Origin: Rhodospirillales bacterium
GTDB lineage: Bacteria > Pseudomonadota > Alphaproteobacteria > Acetobacterales > Acetobacteraceae
DNA length: 64,000 bases
Reading direction: 5' to 3'
NCBI GenBank assembly: GCA_025352665.1
Contig: JANXSM010000144.1
Span: 1 to 64,000, forward strand
The notes under the pieces were generated by a model, which ran no database searches, had not been told where the DNA came from, and saw only the letters and a list, made by a program, of their open reading frames with translations. The first letter of the stretch is position 1. Every line of letters starts with the position of its first letter. Positions 36,549 to 45,198 of this stretch are shown piece by piece. Position numbers and translations under genes: made by a program.

Positions 36549-38087
36549 CTAAGGCGCCAGGCTGACGCCCTCTGGGCGCCAGAGGCCGTCGGGGCGACCT
36601 TTGAAGCCTTGGACTTTGGCGGAGAGGCCCCATAGCATCGAGAAGTGGTACAGGACGATGTTCGGCTGGTCCTGCAGGAAGATTTCCGTGGCCTGGTCGT
36701 AGAGTGGCTTGCGCTCCGCCGTGGTCTGCACGGCGGTTGCCTGTTGCAGCAGGGCGTCCATTTTCGGGTTGCAGTAGTGGCCCCAGTTGGTGAAACCTTT
36801 GCAGGTCAGCCAGATCGGCATGTTGCCGTCCGGGTCTGGGCGGCCCGACCAGATCAGCATGGTGGCGTCGAAGTCGCCAGCCTGGGTTGCGGCGACCAGG
36901 GCGGCGGACTCCTTTTGGATGATGCGCATGTTGAAGCCGGCGTCCTTGACCATGGACTGCATGATTTCGGCGACCTGTGCGTCCAGCGGGTCGGTGCCGA
37001 TGCCCAGCGCGAAGTTGACTTCCTTGACCCCGGCGGCGGCGAGCAGCTTCTTTGCGGCCTCGACATCGCGGGCGGGCACCGGGTGGGCTGCGTCGTAATA
37101 AGTGCTGCCGGGCGCTTCCATCTGGTTGGAGGGCACGTATTGGCCGTCGAAGGCGACCTGGTTGAGGGTGGCGCGGTCGAGGGCGAGCGAGAACGCCTGG
37201 CGTACACGGGCGTCGCGGCCGAGCGGGCTGTCGGCGGATTTGCCGTTGCCGACGTTGAATTCGATCGGCAGGAAGCCGAGCGAGGGCGTTTTTGCCATGC
37301 GCAGTTTTGGGTCGGCGACGACGGCTGCCACATCGGTCGGGGCAATGCGGTCGGCGATGTCGAGCGCGCCGGCGGCGAGGCCCACCTTGCGGATGTTGCT
37401 GTCCACGATGGTGCGGAACACCACGCCGGGCAGCTTGATGGCGGCGGCGTTCCAGTAGCCGGGGAAGCGTTCGAGGGTGATGTGGTCCTGGGCGACGCGC
37501 TCCTTGAAGGCGAACGGGCCGGTGCAGACCGGGTGGGCGGCGATCTCATCCTGCGACAGGTTCAGGATTTTGGGCGAATAGGGTGTTCCCGGCCGGTTGG
37601 TGAGGAGGGCGATCAGCGGCGAGAAGGGGCGCGAGACGTTGATGCGCAGTGTCAGCGGATCGACCACGTCGGCGCCGGTGATGGTGGCCATCTCGGACTT
37701 GCGGATCGAGTAGCTGGCGGTTTTATAGCGTTGGATGTTGGCAACCATGGCGGCGGCATCGAATGTCTCGCCGTCGTGGAACAGCACGCCTGGGCGCAGA
37801 TGGACGATGAGGGAGAGGTTGTCGGGCGCCCATTCCCAGGCGGTGGCGAGTTCGGGTACGAACTTCAGGTCGGGCGAAATGTCGATCAGGCTGTCGCACA
37901 TCACCGAGGTGACGATGCGGTTGGTGTAGCTGCCGTCGGTGGCGGGATCGAGCGGCGCCGGGTCGAATTCCAGGGCGACGCGCAGCGGCTGGTCGGCGGC
38001 CTGGGCTGTGGTCGCCAGCAGGGGGGTCGCCAGCAGGGCGGGGCCTGCCGCGAACAGCAGGGTTGCCATAAAATGGGACGCACGCAT
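36549..38087 (-). CDS. Peptide/opine-type ABC transporter solute-binding protein (family 5)
   Basis: Periplasmic binding protein of the DppA/OppA family 5, 512 residues. Signal peptide with LLFAAGPALLATPLLATTAQA-like hydrophobic stretch, then LRVALEFDPAPLDPATDGSYTNR, the LATAWEWAPDNLSLIVHLRPGV block and PGYWNAAAIKLPG. Start at the ATG at 38087 after a GGAGG. No permease or ATPase genes of this transporter type are beside it, so it must be an orphan or serve a transporter encoded elsewhere. Likely ligands are peptides or small organic compounds; not decidable here. Confidence 0.9.
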   Translation of the reverse strand: MRASHFMATLLFAAGPALLATPLLATTAQAADQPLRVALEFDPAPLDPATDGSYTNRIVTSVMCDSLIDISPDLKFVPELATAWEWAPDNLSLIVHLRPGVLFHDGETFDAAAMVANIQRYKTASYSIRKSEMATITGADVVDPLTLRINVSRPFSPLIALLTNRPGTPYSPKILNLSQDEIAAHPVCTGPFAFKERVAQDHITLERFPGYWNAAAIKLPGVVFRTIVDSNIRKVGLAAGALDIADRIAPTDVAAVVADPKLRMAKTPSLGFLPIEFNVGNGKSADSPLGRDARVRQAFSLALDRATLNQVAFDGQYVPSNQMEAPGSTYYDAAHPVPARDVEAAKKLLAAAGVKEVNFALGIGTDPLDAQVAEIMQSMVKDAGFNMRIIQKESAALVAATQAGDFDATMLIWSGRPDPDGNMPIWLTCKGFTNWGHYCNPKMDALLQQATAVQTTAERKPLYDQATEIFLQDQPNIVLYHFSMLWGLSAKVQGFKGRPDGLWRPEGVSLAP

Positions 38088-38161
38088 GGCCACCTCCGTC
38101 TGTGGTTTCGACATGTTCGCGACAGCAAGCACTTTGCCGATGCTGCGGTGCAAAGCAATCG

Positions 38162-38764
38162 TTAGAATGAGCGGCCCCGGGGATTGGGCTGCAGCCACGG
38201 CCGTGCGCGGGCGTCGGCCAAAGCGAACGCCTCGATGGCGGCGCTGTGGCTGCGCGTGAGGTCGAGATCGTCCCAGCCGTTCAGCAGCTTGGTGCGCCAG
38301 GCCGGGTCGATGGTGAAATCCACCCGCAGATTGCCGGCCGCGATGGTCTGGGTGGCGAGGTCGACCACGAGCATGAGGCGTCCGTCCGCCAGCACGGCCA
38401 GCAGCGCCCCGGCCTCGGCCTCGGTCACCTTGGCCGGCAACAGGCCGTTGTTGACGCTGTTGGCCGCGAAGATGTCGCCGAAGCTCGGGGCCACCACGCA
38501 GGTGATGCCGTAGTCGACCAGGGCATAGACGGCGGCTTCGCGCGAGGAGCCGGAGCCGAAATTGCGGCGCGCCACCAGGATCTTCGCGTCCGGGCGCAGG
38601 TTCAGGGGAAACGCCGGGTCGGTCCGCAGGTCGTGGAACAGCACCGGGGCGTAGCCTTCGGAGCGCGGGCGCTGCATGAAGCGGGCGGGGATGATCTGGT
38701 CAGTGTCGACCGCCACGATCGGAAGCGCGCAGGCGACGGCGTCGAGCCGGGTGAACGGGCGCAT
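38162..38764 (-). CDS. leuD: 3-isopropylmalate dehydratase small subunit
   Basis: LeuD, 200 residues, the swivelling subunit of isopropylmalate isomerase in leucine synthesis. Landmarks: AVDTDQIIPARFMQ, ILVARRNFGSGSSREAAVYALVDYG (in parts), VVAPSFGDIFAANSVNNGLLP. The ATG overlaps the leuC stop (38764), so the subunits are translationally coupled. A long frame open upstream of this start is antisense-type shadow of leuC and is not part of the protein. Confidence 0.95.
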   Translation of the reverse strand: MRPFTRLDAVACALPIVAVDTDQIIPARFMQRPRSEGYAPVLFHDLRTDPAFPLNLRPDAKILVARRNFGSGSSREAAVYALVDYGITCVVAPSFGDIFAANSVNNGLLPAKVTEAEAGALLAVLADGRLMLVVDLATQTIAAGNLRVDFTIDPAWRTKLLNGWDDLDLTRSHSAAIEAFALADARARPWLQPNPRGRSF

Positions 38765-40194
38765 CAGCCGCGCCCCGCCAACAGGGGCCGAACGTCGGTG
38801 AGGTGGCCGGTGACGGCGGCCGCGGCGACCATGGCCGGTGACATCAGATGGGTGCGGCTGCCGGGGCCCTGACGGCCCTTGAAGTTGCGATTGGTGGTGG
38901 AGGCCGCGCGCTCGCCGGGCGCCAGCAGGTCGCCGTTCATGCCGACGCACATCGAGCAGCCGGAGGCGACCCATTCGAGGCCCGCCTCGATGAACACGCG
39001 GTCGAGCCCTTCCTGTTCCGCCTGCTGTTTGACCAGGGAGGAGCCTGGCGAGACCATGCCGGGAACCACGGATCTGCGGCCAGAGAGTACGGCGGCGGCG
39101 GCGCGCAGGTCCTCGATGCGGGCGTTGGTGCAGGAGCCGATGAACACACGGTCGATGGCGATGTCGGTGAGCGCCTGGCCAGGCCGCAGGGCCATGTAGT
39201 CGAGTGCCGCGCGCATCTGGGCGCGGGCGGCGGGGTCGGCGGCCTCGGGGTCTGGCAGGCGCGCCATGATCGGCAGCGCCTGTTCGGGGGTGACGCCCCA
39301 GGTTACGATGGGGGCGATTTCGGTGGCATCGAGGCTGATCGCGCGGTCGTGGACGCAGCCGGGGTCGGATGGCAGCCGGCGCCAGTCGGCCACGGCTGCG
39401 TCGAACGCATCGGGGGCGAAGGGGCGGCCCCGCAGATAGGCGAAGGTGGTTTCGTCCGGTGCAACCATGCCGCAGCGGGCGCCGCATTCGATGGACAGGT
39501 TGCACAGCGTCATGCGTCCTTCCATCGACAACGCGGTGATCGTGCTGCCGGCGTATTCGATCGCATGGCCCACGCCGCCGTCGGCGCCGAGCCGGGCGAT
39601 GATCGTCAGTGCGATGTCCTTGGCACCGATCCCCATGCCGAGCGGGCCGTCCACCCGGACCAGCAGGCGACGCGGGCGTTGCTGCCATAACGTCTGGGTG
39701 GTCAGCACATGGGCGACCTCGGAGGCGCCGATTCCGAAGGCCAAGGCGCCGAACGCGCCGTGGGTGGAGGTGTGGCTGTCACCGCACACGATCGTCAGGC
39801 CGGGGAGGGTGAGGCCTTGTTCGGGCCCCACGACATGGACGATGCCCTGGCGCGGGTCGTCGAGGCCGAACAGCAGGATGTTGTGGCGTGCGGTATTTTG
39901 CTCAAGTTGCGCCACCATGCGGGCGATGCCGGCATCGGCGATCGGGCAACCGCGGCCGCGAGTCGGCACGTAATGGTCGGCCACGCCGAAGGTGAGGTGC
40001 GGACGGCTGACCGCCGTGTTGGTCGCGGCCAGCCTGGCGAAGGCGTGGTGCGAGCCTTCGTGGACGAAGTGCCGGTCGATCCACAGCAGCGCCTGGCCGT
40101 CCTCGAGTGTCACGATGCTGTGGCTGTCGAACAGCTTGTCGATCAAGCTGCGCGGAGCGCCCGCGGGCGGCATGGGCGGTGGGGCGAGCGTCAT
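38764..40194 (-). CDS. leuC: 3-isopropylmalate dehydratase large subunit
   Basis: LeuC, 476 residues, aconitase-type subunit with the [4Fe-4S] cluster. Cysteine ligands are in IGSCTNARIEDL and GCSMCVGMN. Other blocks are CGDSHTSTHGAFGALAFGIG, GMGIGAKDIAL and FKGRQGPGSRTHLMSP. It isomerises 2- to 3-isopropylmalate together with LeuD, encoded immediately downstream. The start ATG at 40194 overlaps the stop of the upstream duplicated-domain protein, so three genes form one coupled operon. Confidence 0.95.
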   Translation of the reverse strand: MTLAPPPMPPAGAPRSLIDKLFDSHSIVTLEDGQALLWIDRHFVHEGSHHAFARLAATNTAVSRPHLTFGVADHYVPTRGRGCPIADAGIARMVAQLEQNTARHNILLFGLDDPRQGIVHVVGPEQGLTLPGLTIVCGDSHTSTHGAFGALAFGIGASEVAHVLTTQTLWQQRPRRLLVRVDGPLGMGIGAKDIALTIIARLGADGGVGHAIEYAGSTITALSMEGRMTLCNLSIECGARCGMVAPDETTFAYLRGRPFAPDAFDAAVADWRRLPSDPGCVHDRAISLDATEIAPIVTWGVTPEQALPIMARLPDPEAADPAARAQMRAALDYMALRPGQALTDIAIDRVFIGSCTNARIEDLRAAAAVLSGRRSVVPGMVSPGSSLVKQQAEQEGLDRVFIEAGLEWVASGCSMCVGMNGDLLAPGERAASTTNRNFKGRQGPGSRTHLMSPAMVAAAAVTGHLTDVRPLLAGRG

Positions 40195-40946
40195 GGCCTG
40201 ACCGCCATATCCGGACCGTCGGCCGTGGTCCAGCCAGGCGCGATTCGCAGGGTGGGCGAGCGGCACAGGTTCAGCCCGCGACGCTCCTCCGCCGCACGGT
40301 TGGCAAAGACCACGCGCACATCCGCGTCGCAGGGGCCGTGGAACGTCAAGGGGCGCTCCTCGCCCACCGAAACGCCGGAGGTTGCCAGCAGATCGTCGCC
40401 CCATTGCGCCGCATCGAGCGGGGAGAGGTAGAATTGCTGGATCGGCAGGCGGCTGGCGTTGATCAGTGTCATGTGCTGTTCGGGATACGGCGGCGGCGGC
40501 GGGGCGATGGCGCCACTGGCATCCAGCGTCAGTTGCCGGTTGCGACAGAGATTGACGGCGCGGATCTCCTCGCGGCGCTGATCGTCATACACGGCCAAAA
40601 CATCGAACCCGCAGTCGCGCATCCGGCCGAGCGGGATGTTGAGGCGCGCGTATTTTTCGATTTGGTTGTCACCCAGCCGGTCGCCGCCCCAGGCGTCGGC
40701 GGCCGACGGCGAGACGTAGAGTTCCGCGATACCGTGGCTGCTGCGATTGATGATGATGATGTCGCGATCGCCCATGGGTCCCATCGGGATTTTGCCTGGG
40801 TCGGCGGACGGCGCCGCAGCGGCGGCGGCGGCGGCAAGCGGCCCCGCGGCGGCGGCAAGCAGCCCAGCGGCGGCGGCAAGCAATCCCACGAGCACGGCTG
40901 ACCGGGCCAGAGACCTCAGATGTGGCCACCCGCCGTCGCCCGCCAT
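40191..40946 (-). CDS. Exported two-repeat protein co-transcribed with leuCD
   Basis: Protein of 251 residues, not recognised as a named family. The N-terminus is a signal peptide whose hydrophobic core is a near-perfect tandem repeat (LLAAAAG units). The mature part contains two copies of one domain of about 75 residues: IIINRSSHGIAELYVSPSAA with CGFDVLAVYDD, and MTLINASRLPIQQFYLSPLD with CDADVRVVFAN. Each ends in a NLCR motif. The pairing of an inserted Cys with NLCR in each repeat suggests one disulfide per domain. The stop overlaps the leuC start. Why it is coupled to leucine genes is unclear. Confidence 0.75.
   Translation of the reverse strand: MAGDGGWPHLRSLARSAVLVGLLAAAAGLLAAAAGPLAAAAAAAAPSADPGKIPMGPMGDRDIIIINRSSHGIAELYVSPSAADAWGGDRLGDNQIEKYARLNIPLGRMRDCGFDVLAVYDDQRREEIRAVNLCRNRQLTLDASGAIAPPPPPYPEQHMTLINASRLPIQQFYLSPLDAAQWGDDLLATSGVSVGEERPLTFHGPCDADVRVVFANRAAEERRGLNLCRSPTLRIAPGWTTADGPDMAVRP
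40827..40889 (-). repeat. 21-bp tandem repeat (3 units) in a signal-peptide coding region
   Basis: Three consecutive 21-bp units (40827-40847, 40848-40868, 40869-40889) share GGCGGCGGCAAGC and differ only in the last eight bases. On the coding (minus) strand each gives seven residues, so the signal-peptide core can grow or shrink by slippage without a frameshift. Confidence 0.75.
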
Positions 40947-41065
40947 GCTGCCAGCACTCCGTATTACGATAGGCTTTCTGTGTGTCGCGGGATGTGTCGC
41001 ATTGCAAGATGTGCAGCACCGATCAACGCGCTGCGGGCATGATCGGCCGCCGAGGTGTTGCAGCC

Positions 41066-41257
41066 ATGCCAGACCGGCCCAATCTCGGAGGCATGAGCGA
41101 TATCAAACCCGATCAAATTCCCGCCGCACCCGTGCCCGGGGTGATCCCCGCAGTACCGCCGGCCCCAGCGCTGCCGCCTGAGGTGGGCGGCGCGGAGGGA
41201 CCCGAACCAACCCGCTACGGCGACTGGTCGCATAAGGGGCGATGCACGGATTTCTGA
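41066..41257 (+). CDS. SDHF4-like small protein (DUF1674)
   Basis: 63-residue protein. The C-terminus PEPTRYGDWSHKGRCTDF is the signature of the DUF1674 family, related to succinate dehydrogenase assembly factor 4. The N-terminal half is a Pro/Ala-rich linker. I start at the ATG at 41066, which has GAGGTG eight bases upstream; the ATG at 41093 is also possible. No sdh genes are in the window. Confidence 0.8.
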   Translation: MPDRPNLGGMSDIKPDQIPAAPVPGVIPAVPPAPALPPEVGGAEGPEPTRYGDWSHKGRCTDF

Positions 41258-41330
41258 CCGCCTACGGGCGTTTTGACAGGGTCTAAGGGGTTCTGATAGC
41301 CGTCGCTGCGCAAACGGAGACGCGCGCGGC

Positions 41331-42689
41331 ATGGCCACCTCCGATCCCCCCGCAGCGCCGTCACTGCCCAGCCTTGGCGAGGCGATCCGGGTCTGGTTGC
41401 GAATCGGCTGCATTTCGTTCGGCGGGCCCGCAGGCCAGATCGCCCTGTTGCATCGCGAAGTGGTTGAACAGCACCGCTGGATCAGCGACCGGCGTTTCCT
41501 GCATGCGCTGAACTTCTGCACGCTGCTGCCCGGGCCCGAGGCGCAGCAGCTGGCAACCTATCTCGGCTGGCTCATGCACGGCGTGGTCGGCGGCCTGGCG
41601 GCGGGACTGCTGTTCATCCTGCCCGGCGCGCTGGTCATGCTGGTGCTGTCGGTCGTCTATGTCACGCTCGGCGATGTGCCGCTGGTGGCAGCGTTGTTCT
41701 TCGGCCTGAAAAGCGCCGTGCTGGTGCTGGTGGTCGAGGCGTTGCTCCGCATCGGCCGGCGCGCCCTGAAGGGCCGGGCCGCCTGGGCCCTCGCAGCGGC
41801 AGCCTTCCTTGCGCTGTTCTTGTTCGACGTGCCGTTTCCCGTCGTGGTGCTGCTCGCCGGCCTGATCGGCGGCCTCGCTCCGGCGGCCTTCATCGACGGC
41901 GGCCATGGCCGCGCGCAGCAGGGCATGCCGGCTGCGATCGACGCGGCGTTGGAGGCCGACCCCCTCCGCGCCGGCCGGTTTGCCCGCGATGGCCGAAGGG
42001 CTGGCCTGGTGATCCTGGCCGGCTGGCTGGTTTCGGTGGCGCTGCTGCAGGGCCGCGGTGTGTTCGGCGATGTCGCGTGGTTCTTCGCCAAGATGGCGGT
42101 CGTCACCTTCGGCGGCGCCTATGCGGTGCTGGCCTATGTCGCGCAGGAGGCGGTGGACGGCTACGGCTGGTTGTCTGCCGCGGAGATGCTGAGCGGCCTG
42201 GGCCTGGCGGAGACCACGCCGGGACCGCTCATCCTGGTGCTGCAGTTCGTGGGGTTTCTGGCGGGGTTTCGTGCGCCCGGCAGCCTGACCGGCCTCGCCA
42301 GCGGCATCGCGGCATCGGCGCTGACACTGTGGGTGACCTTCGCGCCGAGTTTCGTGTTCGTATTCATCGGCGCGCCGATGATCGAGCGTGTGCAGAAAAA
42401 TGCCGCGCTGGCCGGTGCCATGGCCGCCATCACCGCTGCCGTGGTCGGCGTGATCGCCAACCTCGCTGTCTGGTTCGCGCTGCATGCGCTGTTTCGCCAG
42501 ACCGTGGCGGTACGCCGGTCGCTGCTGGCTTTCGATGCGCCGGTGCTGTCCAGCCTCGACCCGTGGGCGCTGCTGCTGGCCGCAAGCGCCGCGGTGGCGC
42601 TGCTGCGGCTGCGCCTGGGCGTGATTCCAACGCTTGCTGGCTGCGCGGCGGCCAGCATTGGACTGCATTTTCTGGTCGGCCCGCTGTAG
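41331..42689 (+). CDS. chrA: Chromate transporter, long-chain ChrA type
   Basis: CHR-family membrane protein, 452 residues, made of two homologous halves typical of the long-chain type. Half one opens SLGEAIRVWLRIGCISFGGP and contains the TLLPGPEAQQLATYLGW motif. Half two repeats the pattern with VTFGGAYAVLAYV and GLAETTPGPLILV. Exports chromate driven by the proton gradient, giving chromate resistance in studied members. A GGAGA lies ten bases before the start. Monocistronic as far as can be seen. Confidence 0.92.
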   Translation: MATSDPPAAPSLPSLGEAIRVWLRIGCISFGGPAGQIALLHREVVEQHRWISDRRFLHALNFCTLLPGPEAQQLATYLGWLMHGVVGGLAAGLLFILPGALVMLVLSVVYVTLGDVPLVAALFFGLKSAVLVLVVEALLRIGRRALKGRAAWALAAAAFLALFLFDVPFPVVVLLAGLIGGLAPAAFIDGGHGRAQQGMPAAIDAALEADPLRAGRFARDGRRAGLVILAGWLVSVALLQGRGVFGDVAWFFAKMAVVTFGGAYAVLAYVAQEAVDGYGWLSAAEMLSGLGLAETTPGPLILVLQFVGFLAGFRAPGSLTGLASGIAASALTLWVTFAPSFVFVFIGAPMIERVQKNAALAGAMAAITAAVVGVIANLAVWFALHALFRQTVAVRRSLLAFDAPVLSSLDPWALLLAASAAVALLRLRLGVIPTLAGCAAASIGLHFLVGPL

Positions 42690-42789
42690 TTGTTCCGGCT
42701 TGCCGGCCGCTTGCGCGGGGCCATCCGCAAGGTGGCCTGGTATAATTACGTAATTGCATTGGCTGGATTTTTGTGTTCTTGTTGGGTTC

Positions 42790-43428
42790 ATGTTCGAGTT
42801 TACCCTCCCTTCCCTCACCGACCGGCTCTCGCTGTCCATGCTTGGACTGCGCGCGGCGGTGGCTGATCGGATTGCGGGGAATGCGGTGTCGGTGGCGCTG
42901 ATGACGCTGATCTATTTCAAGTTGCAGCGGATCGAGAATCGGGTGCTGTGGCTGATTGCGGCGATCCGCGAGGGTCGGCTTCGCGGCGGCTGGCTTTGCC
43001 CGGGGCGTGCTTCGGCGGTGTGGGCGCAGGGTTCGCGGCGGCCTGAGGTGCGGTTGCCGCGCGGGGTTGCCTGGCTGTGTGGGCTGGTGCCCTACAAGGC
43101 GGCGGGCTTTGGCAGCCAGTTGCGCCATTTGTTCGGCGATCCTGAGTTCGTGGCGCTGCTGGCGGCTTCGCCGCAGCTGCGGCGCACGTTGCGCCCGCTG
43201 TGCCGGATGCTGGGGATTGAGCGCGAGTTGGTGACACCGGTCATGCCGGTCGTACCGGTCGCACCGGTGGCGGTGGTGACGGAGGGCACTGGTGACAGGC
43301 TGGCCGTATTGCCCCATGCGGACGCCGCCGCCGGCTTCGGTGGACGCGGTGATCCGGTGGTGGGATCGGGTTCGACCCTGCTCTCGCCCGGCTCGGAGAA
43401 GGACGGTGGTTTTTGTGAACCGCTATGA
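42790..43428 (+). CDS. Hypothetical protein, 212 residues
   Basis: Not recognised. The N-terminal half is helical and amphipathic (LRAAVADRIAGNAVSVALMTLIYFKLQRIENR), the middle is Arg/Gly-rich (LRGGWLCPGRASAVWAQG), and a segment LRRTLRPLCRMLGIE precedes a low-complexity PVMPVVPVAPVAVV stretch and a Gly/Ser-rich tail. The start is uncertain: ATG at 42790, or a TTG at 42754. A TATAAT box at 42741-42746 within the palindrome AATTACGTAATT region lies just upstream and may be its -10. Confidence 0.5.
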   Translation: MFEFTLPSLTDRLSLSMLGLRAAVADRIAGNAVSVALMTLIYFKLQRIENRVLWLIAAIREGRLRGGWLCPGRASAVWAQGSRRPEVRLPRGVAWLCGLVPYKAAGFGSQLRHLFGDPEFVALLAASPQLRRTLRPLCRMLGIERELVTPVMPVVPVAPVAVVTEGTGDRLAVLPHADAAAGFGGRGDPVVGSGSTLLSPGSEKDGGFCEPL

Positions 43429-43479
43429 CGGAGCGGTTTTGGCTGGTCTAAATAGTTGCGATACCGTAATAATACGCGT

Positions 43480-44322
43480 TCACCGCCTGCGGGAGAGCGC
43501 GGCCAGCAGCGTGTTCTCCAGCAGGCAGGCAATGGTCATCGGCCCGACGCCCCCTGGCACCGGCGTGATTGCCCCGGCCACCGCACGGCATTCGTCGAAC
43601 GCCACGTCGCCCACCAGCCGCCCATCGGCCAGGCGATTGATGCCGACGTCGATCACCGTCGCGCCGTCGGCCACCCAGTCGGCCCTGACCATCTCGGGCC
43701 TGCCGACCGCGGCCACCAACACCTCGGCCCGCCGGCACTCGGCCGCGAGGTCGCGGGTGCGGGAATGGGCGAGGGTGACGGTGGCGTCGGCGGCCGTCAG
43801 CAACGCCGCGACCGGCTTGCCGACCAGCACGGAGCGGCCGAGCACCAGCGCGCGGGTGCCGCGCAGCGTGATACCGGCCGCGGCCAGCAGCTTCATCACG
43901 CCCTTCGGGGTGCATGGCACCAGATGCGGCACGCCGGCTGCGAGCAGGCCTGCGTTGGTGGGGGTCAGCCCGTCGACATCCTTGGCCGGGTCGATGGCGT
44001 TGATGACGGCCGCCTGGTCGAAATGGGCGGGCAGCGGCAGCTGGACCAGAATGCCGTCCACGTCGCCGTCGGCGTTGAGGTCGGCGATCACCGCCAGCAG
44101 GTCGGCCTGGGTGGTGGCCATCGGCAAGCGGATGGTGCGGGCGGCGATGCCCACACCACCGGCGGCACGGTCCTTATTGCGCACGTAGACCGCGCTTGCG
44201 GGATCGTCTCCGACCAGCACCACAGCAAGGCCTGGGCGAAAGCCGAGGCTTGCAATACGGGTGGCCAGTTCGGCGCGCAGGGTGGCTGCGACCTGTTTGC
44301 CGTCGATGATATGCGCGGTCAT
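43480..44322 (-). CDS. folD: Methylenetetrahydrofolate dehydrogenase/cyclohydrolase
   Basis: Bifunctional FolD, 280 residues, converting 5,10-methylene-THF to 10-formyl-THF with NADP. Visible sites: the YVRNKDRAA segment with the catalytic Lys, [25 protein letters not shown], the nucleotide-binding [14 protein letters not shown] and [15 protein letters not shown]. The ATG at 44322 has AAGGA upstream. Followed on the same strand from above by yggT (the yggT gene lies upstream with a 54-base gap), so the two may be one transcript. Confidence 0.95.
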   Translation of the reverse strand: MTAHIIDGKQVAATLRAELATRIASLGFRPGLAVVLVGDDPASAVYVRNKDRAAGGVGIAARTIRLPMATTQADLLAVIADLNADGDVDGILVQLPLPAHFDQAAVINAIDPAKDVDGLTPTNAGLLAAGVPHLVPCTPKGVMKLLAAAGITLRGTRALVLGRSVLVGKPVAALLTAADATVTLAHSRTRDLAAECRRAEVLVAAVGRPEMVRADWVADGATVIDVGINRLADGRLVGDVAFDECRAVAGAITPVPGGVGPMTIACLLENTLLAALSRRR

Positions 44323-44376
44323 GGGCAGTTCCTTAGACCGTGGCTGGCCGCCGCCGGCCAACCCGGCGCGCCGGTA

Positions 44377-44694
44377 TCACAGGAACAGGGCCTGCACGTT
44401 GCCAAACATGATCGCCTGGTAGATGCGCCGCAGCAGTTCCTGCGCGACCCAGATGAGCAGGATCAGCGCGATCGGGCTGAGGTCGATGTTGCCGAAGCTG
44501 GGTATGATGTTTCGGATCGGGCGCAGCGCAGGCTCGGTGATGCGGTGCAGGAAGTCACCGATCGTCCAGACCAGCCGGTTGCGGGTGTCGAGCACGCCGA
44601 AGGAGGCCAGCATGCTGAACACGGCGGCCAGAATGACCGCCCAGCGAAACAGGTTCAGCAATTCGTCCAGCACGTTGAACAGGATCGTGATCAC
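44377..44694 (-). CDS. YggT-family membrane protein
   Basis: Two-pass inner-membrane protein of 105 residues (YggT/CCB3 family). Helix one is FRWAVILAAVFSMLASFGV; then the conserved loop FLHRITEPALRPIRNIIP and helix two SPIALILLIWVAQELLRRIY. The start is a GTG at 44694 with GGGAG upstream; the longer frame has no family match. It lies just upstream of folD on the same strand. Confidence 0.88.
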   Translation of the reverse strand: MITILFNVLDELLNLFRWAVILAAVFSMLASFGVLDTRNRLVWTIGDFLHRITEPALRPIRNIIPSFGNIDLSPIALILLIWVAQELLRRIYQAIMFGNVQALFL

Positions 44695-44891
44695 GCGGGG
44701 GCTCCCGAAAACTGGTTGATACCTAGCTTGCGGCACATCCCCAGGCAACCGGGCCCGGCAAGGCTTGCATCAGCGGCGCATGGCCAGTCTGCACCGCAGG
44801 GGTTAAACCCTGCTTGACTTGGCAACCCTTGCTGAGCAATGTCCGCCGCCGATCGACAGGCATGCCTGTTGCATCGATCGCCGGACAGGAT

Positions 44892-44967
44892 GGGGCTGTA
44901 GCTCAGTTGGGAGAGCGCCTCGTTCGCAATGAGGAGGTCAGCGGTTCGATCCCGCTCAGCTCCACCA
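44892..44967 (+). tRNA. tRNA-Ala (anticodon CGC)
   Basis: 76 nt with encoded CCA. Acceptor GGGGCTG pairs with CAGCTCC (one G-U), the D-arm carries AGCTCAGTTGGGAGAGC, the anticodon stem-loop is CCTCG-TTCGCAA-TGAGG with anticodon CGC (reads GCG), and the T-arm is GGTTCGATCCC. Upstream, a TTGACT near 44815 followed after 17 bases by CAATGT may be its promoter. Confidence 0.97.
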
Positions 44968-45129
44968 TCCTGCTCGTCTGGCATCTCTGGGCTCGCACGA
45001 CGACCCTTGCGCTGATCGCCTTCGCGCATCAATGCTTTGCAACGATAGGCCCATAGCAAGGTATTTTTCCAAACGAAGGCGGACGGATCTTCTATGTACG
45101 ACGACAGAAGCCGGAACCGGAGCGAACCC

Positions 45130-45198
45130 ATGCGGATTATTGCAGGCCGCGCCGGTACGGCGATCGACCTAAGTTCACGCGCCGGTACGGCGCGATGA
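45130..45198 (+). CDS. 22-codon leader ORF overlapping rsmB
   Basis: An ATG at 45130 with GGAG eight bases upstream opens a 22-codon frame (MRIIAGRAGTAIDLSSRAGT then AR) whose TGA overlaps the rsmB start in an ATGA. The first residues MRIIAGRA resemble the start of RsmD methyltransferases, which might be chance. The frame contains the two direct repeats at 45148 and 45178. It could couple rsmB translation to ribosomes passing the leader, since rsmB itself has no ribosome site. Confidence 0.4.
   Translation: MRIIAGRAGTAIDLSSRAGTAR
45148..45192 (+). repeat. 15-bp direct repeat pair upstream of rsmB
   Basis: CGCGCCGGTACGGCG occurs at 45148-45162 and again at 45178-45192, exactly 30 bp apart, ending two bases before the rsmB start. 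Each unit is itself nearly palindromic (CGCCG GTA CGGCG) and could form a small hairpin over the initiation region. Confidence 0.6.

Noticed and set aside
38765-39688. N-terminal extension of leuD upstream of 38764
   Set aside because: Arg/Pro-rich, overlaps leuC in another frame; the ATG at 38764 gives a standard LeuD.
40827-40889. Short tandem repeats considered as a CRISPR array
   Set aside because: Units are contiguous 21-bp copies without spacers and lie inside a coding frame; no cas genes.
42741-42755. AT-rich palindrome with TATAAT considered as a replication or attachment site
   Set aside because: Only 15 bp, no repeats of it, no integrase or tRNA next to it; a promoter -10 is the simpler reading.
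43456-44817. Plus-strand frame across folD and yggT
   Set aside because: Antisense shadow, spans two clear genes, no motifs.
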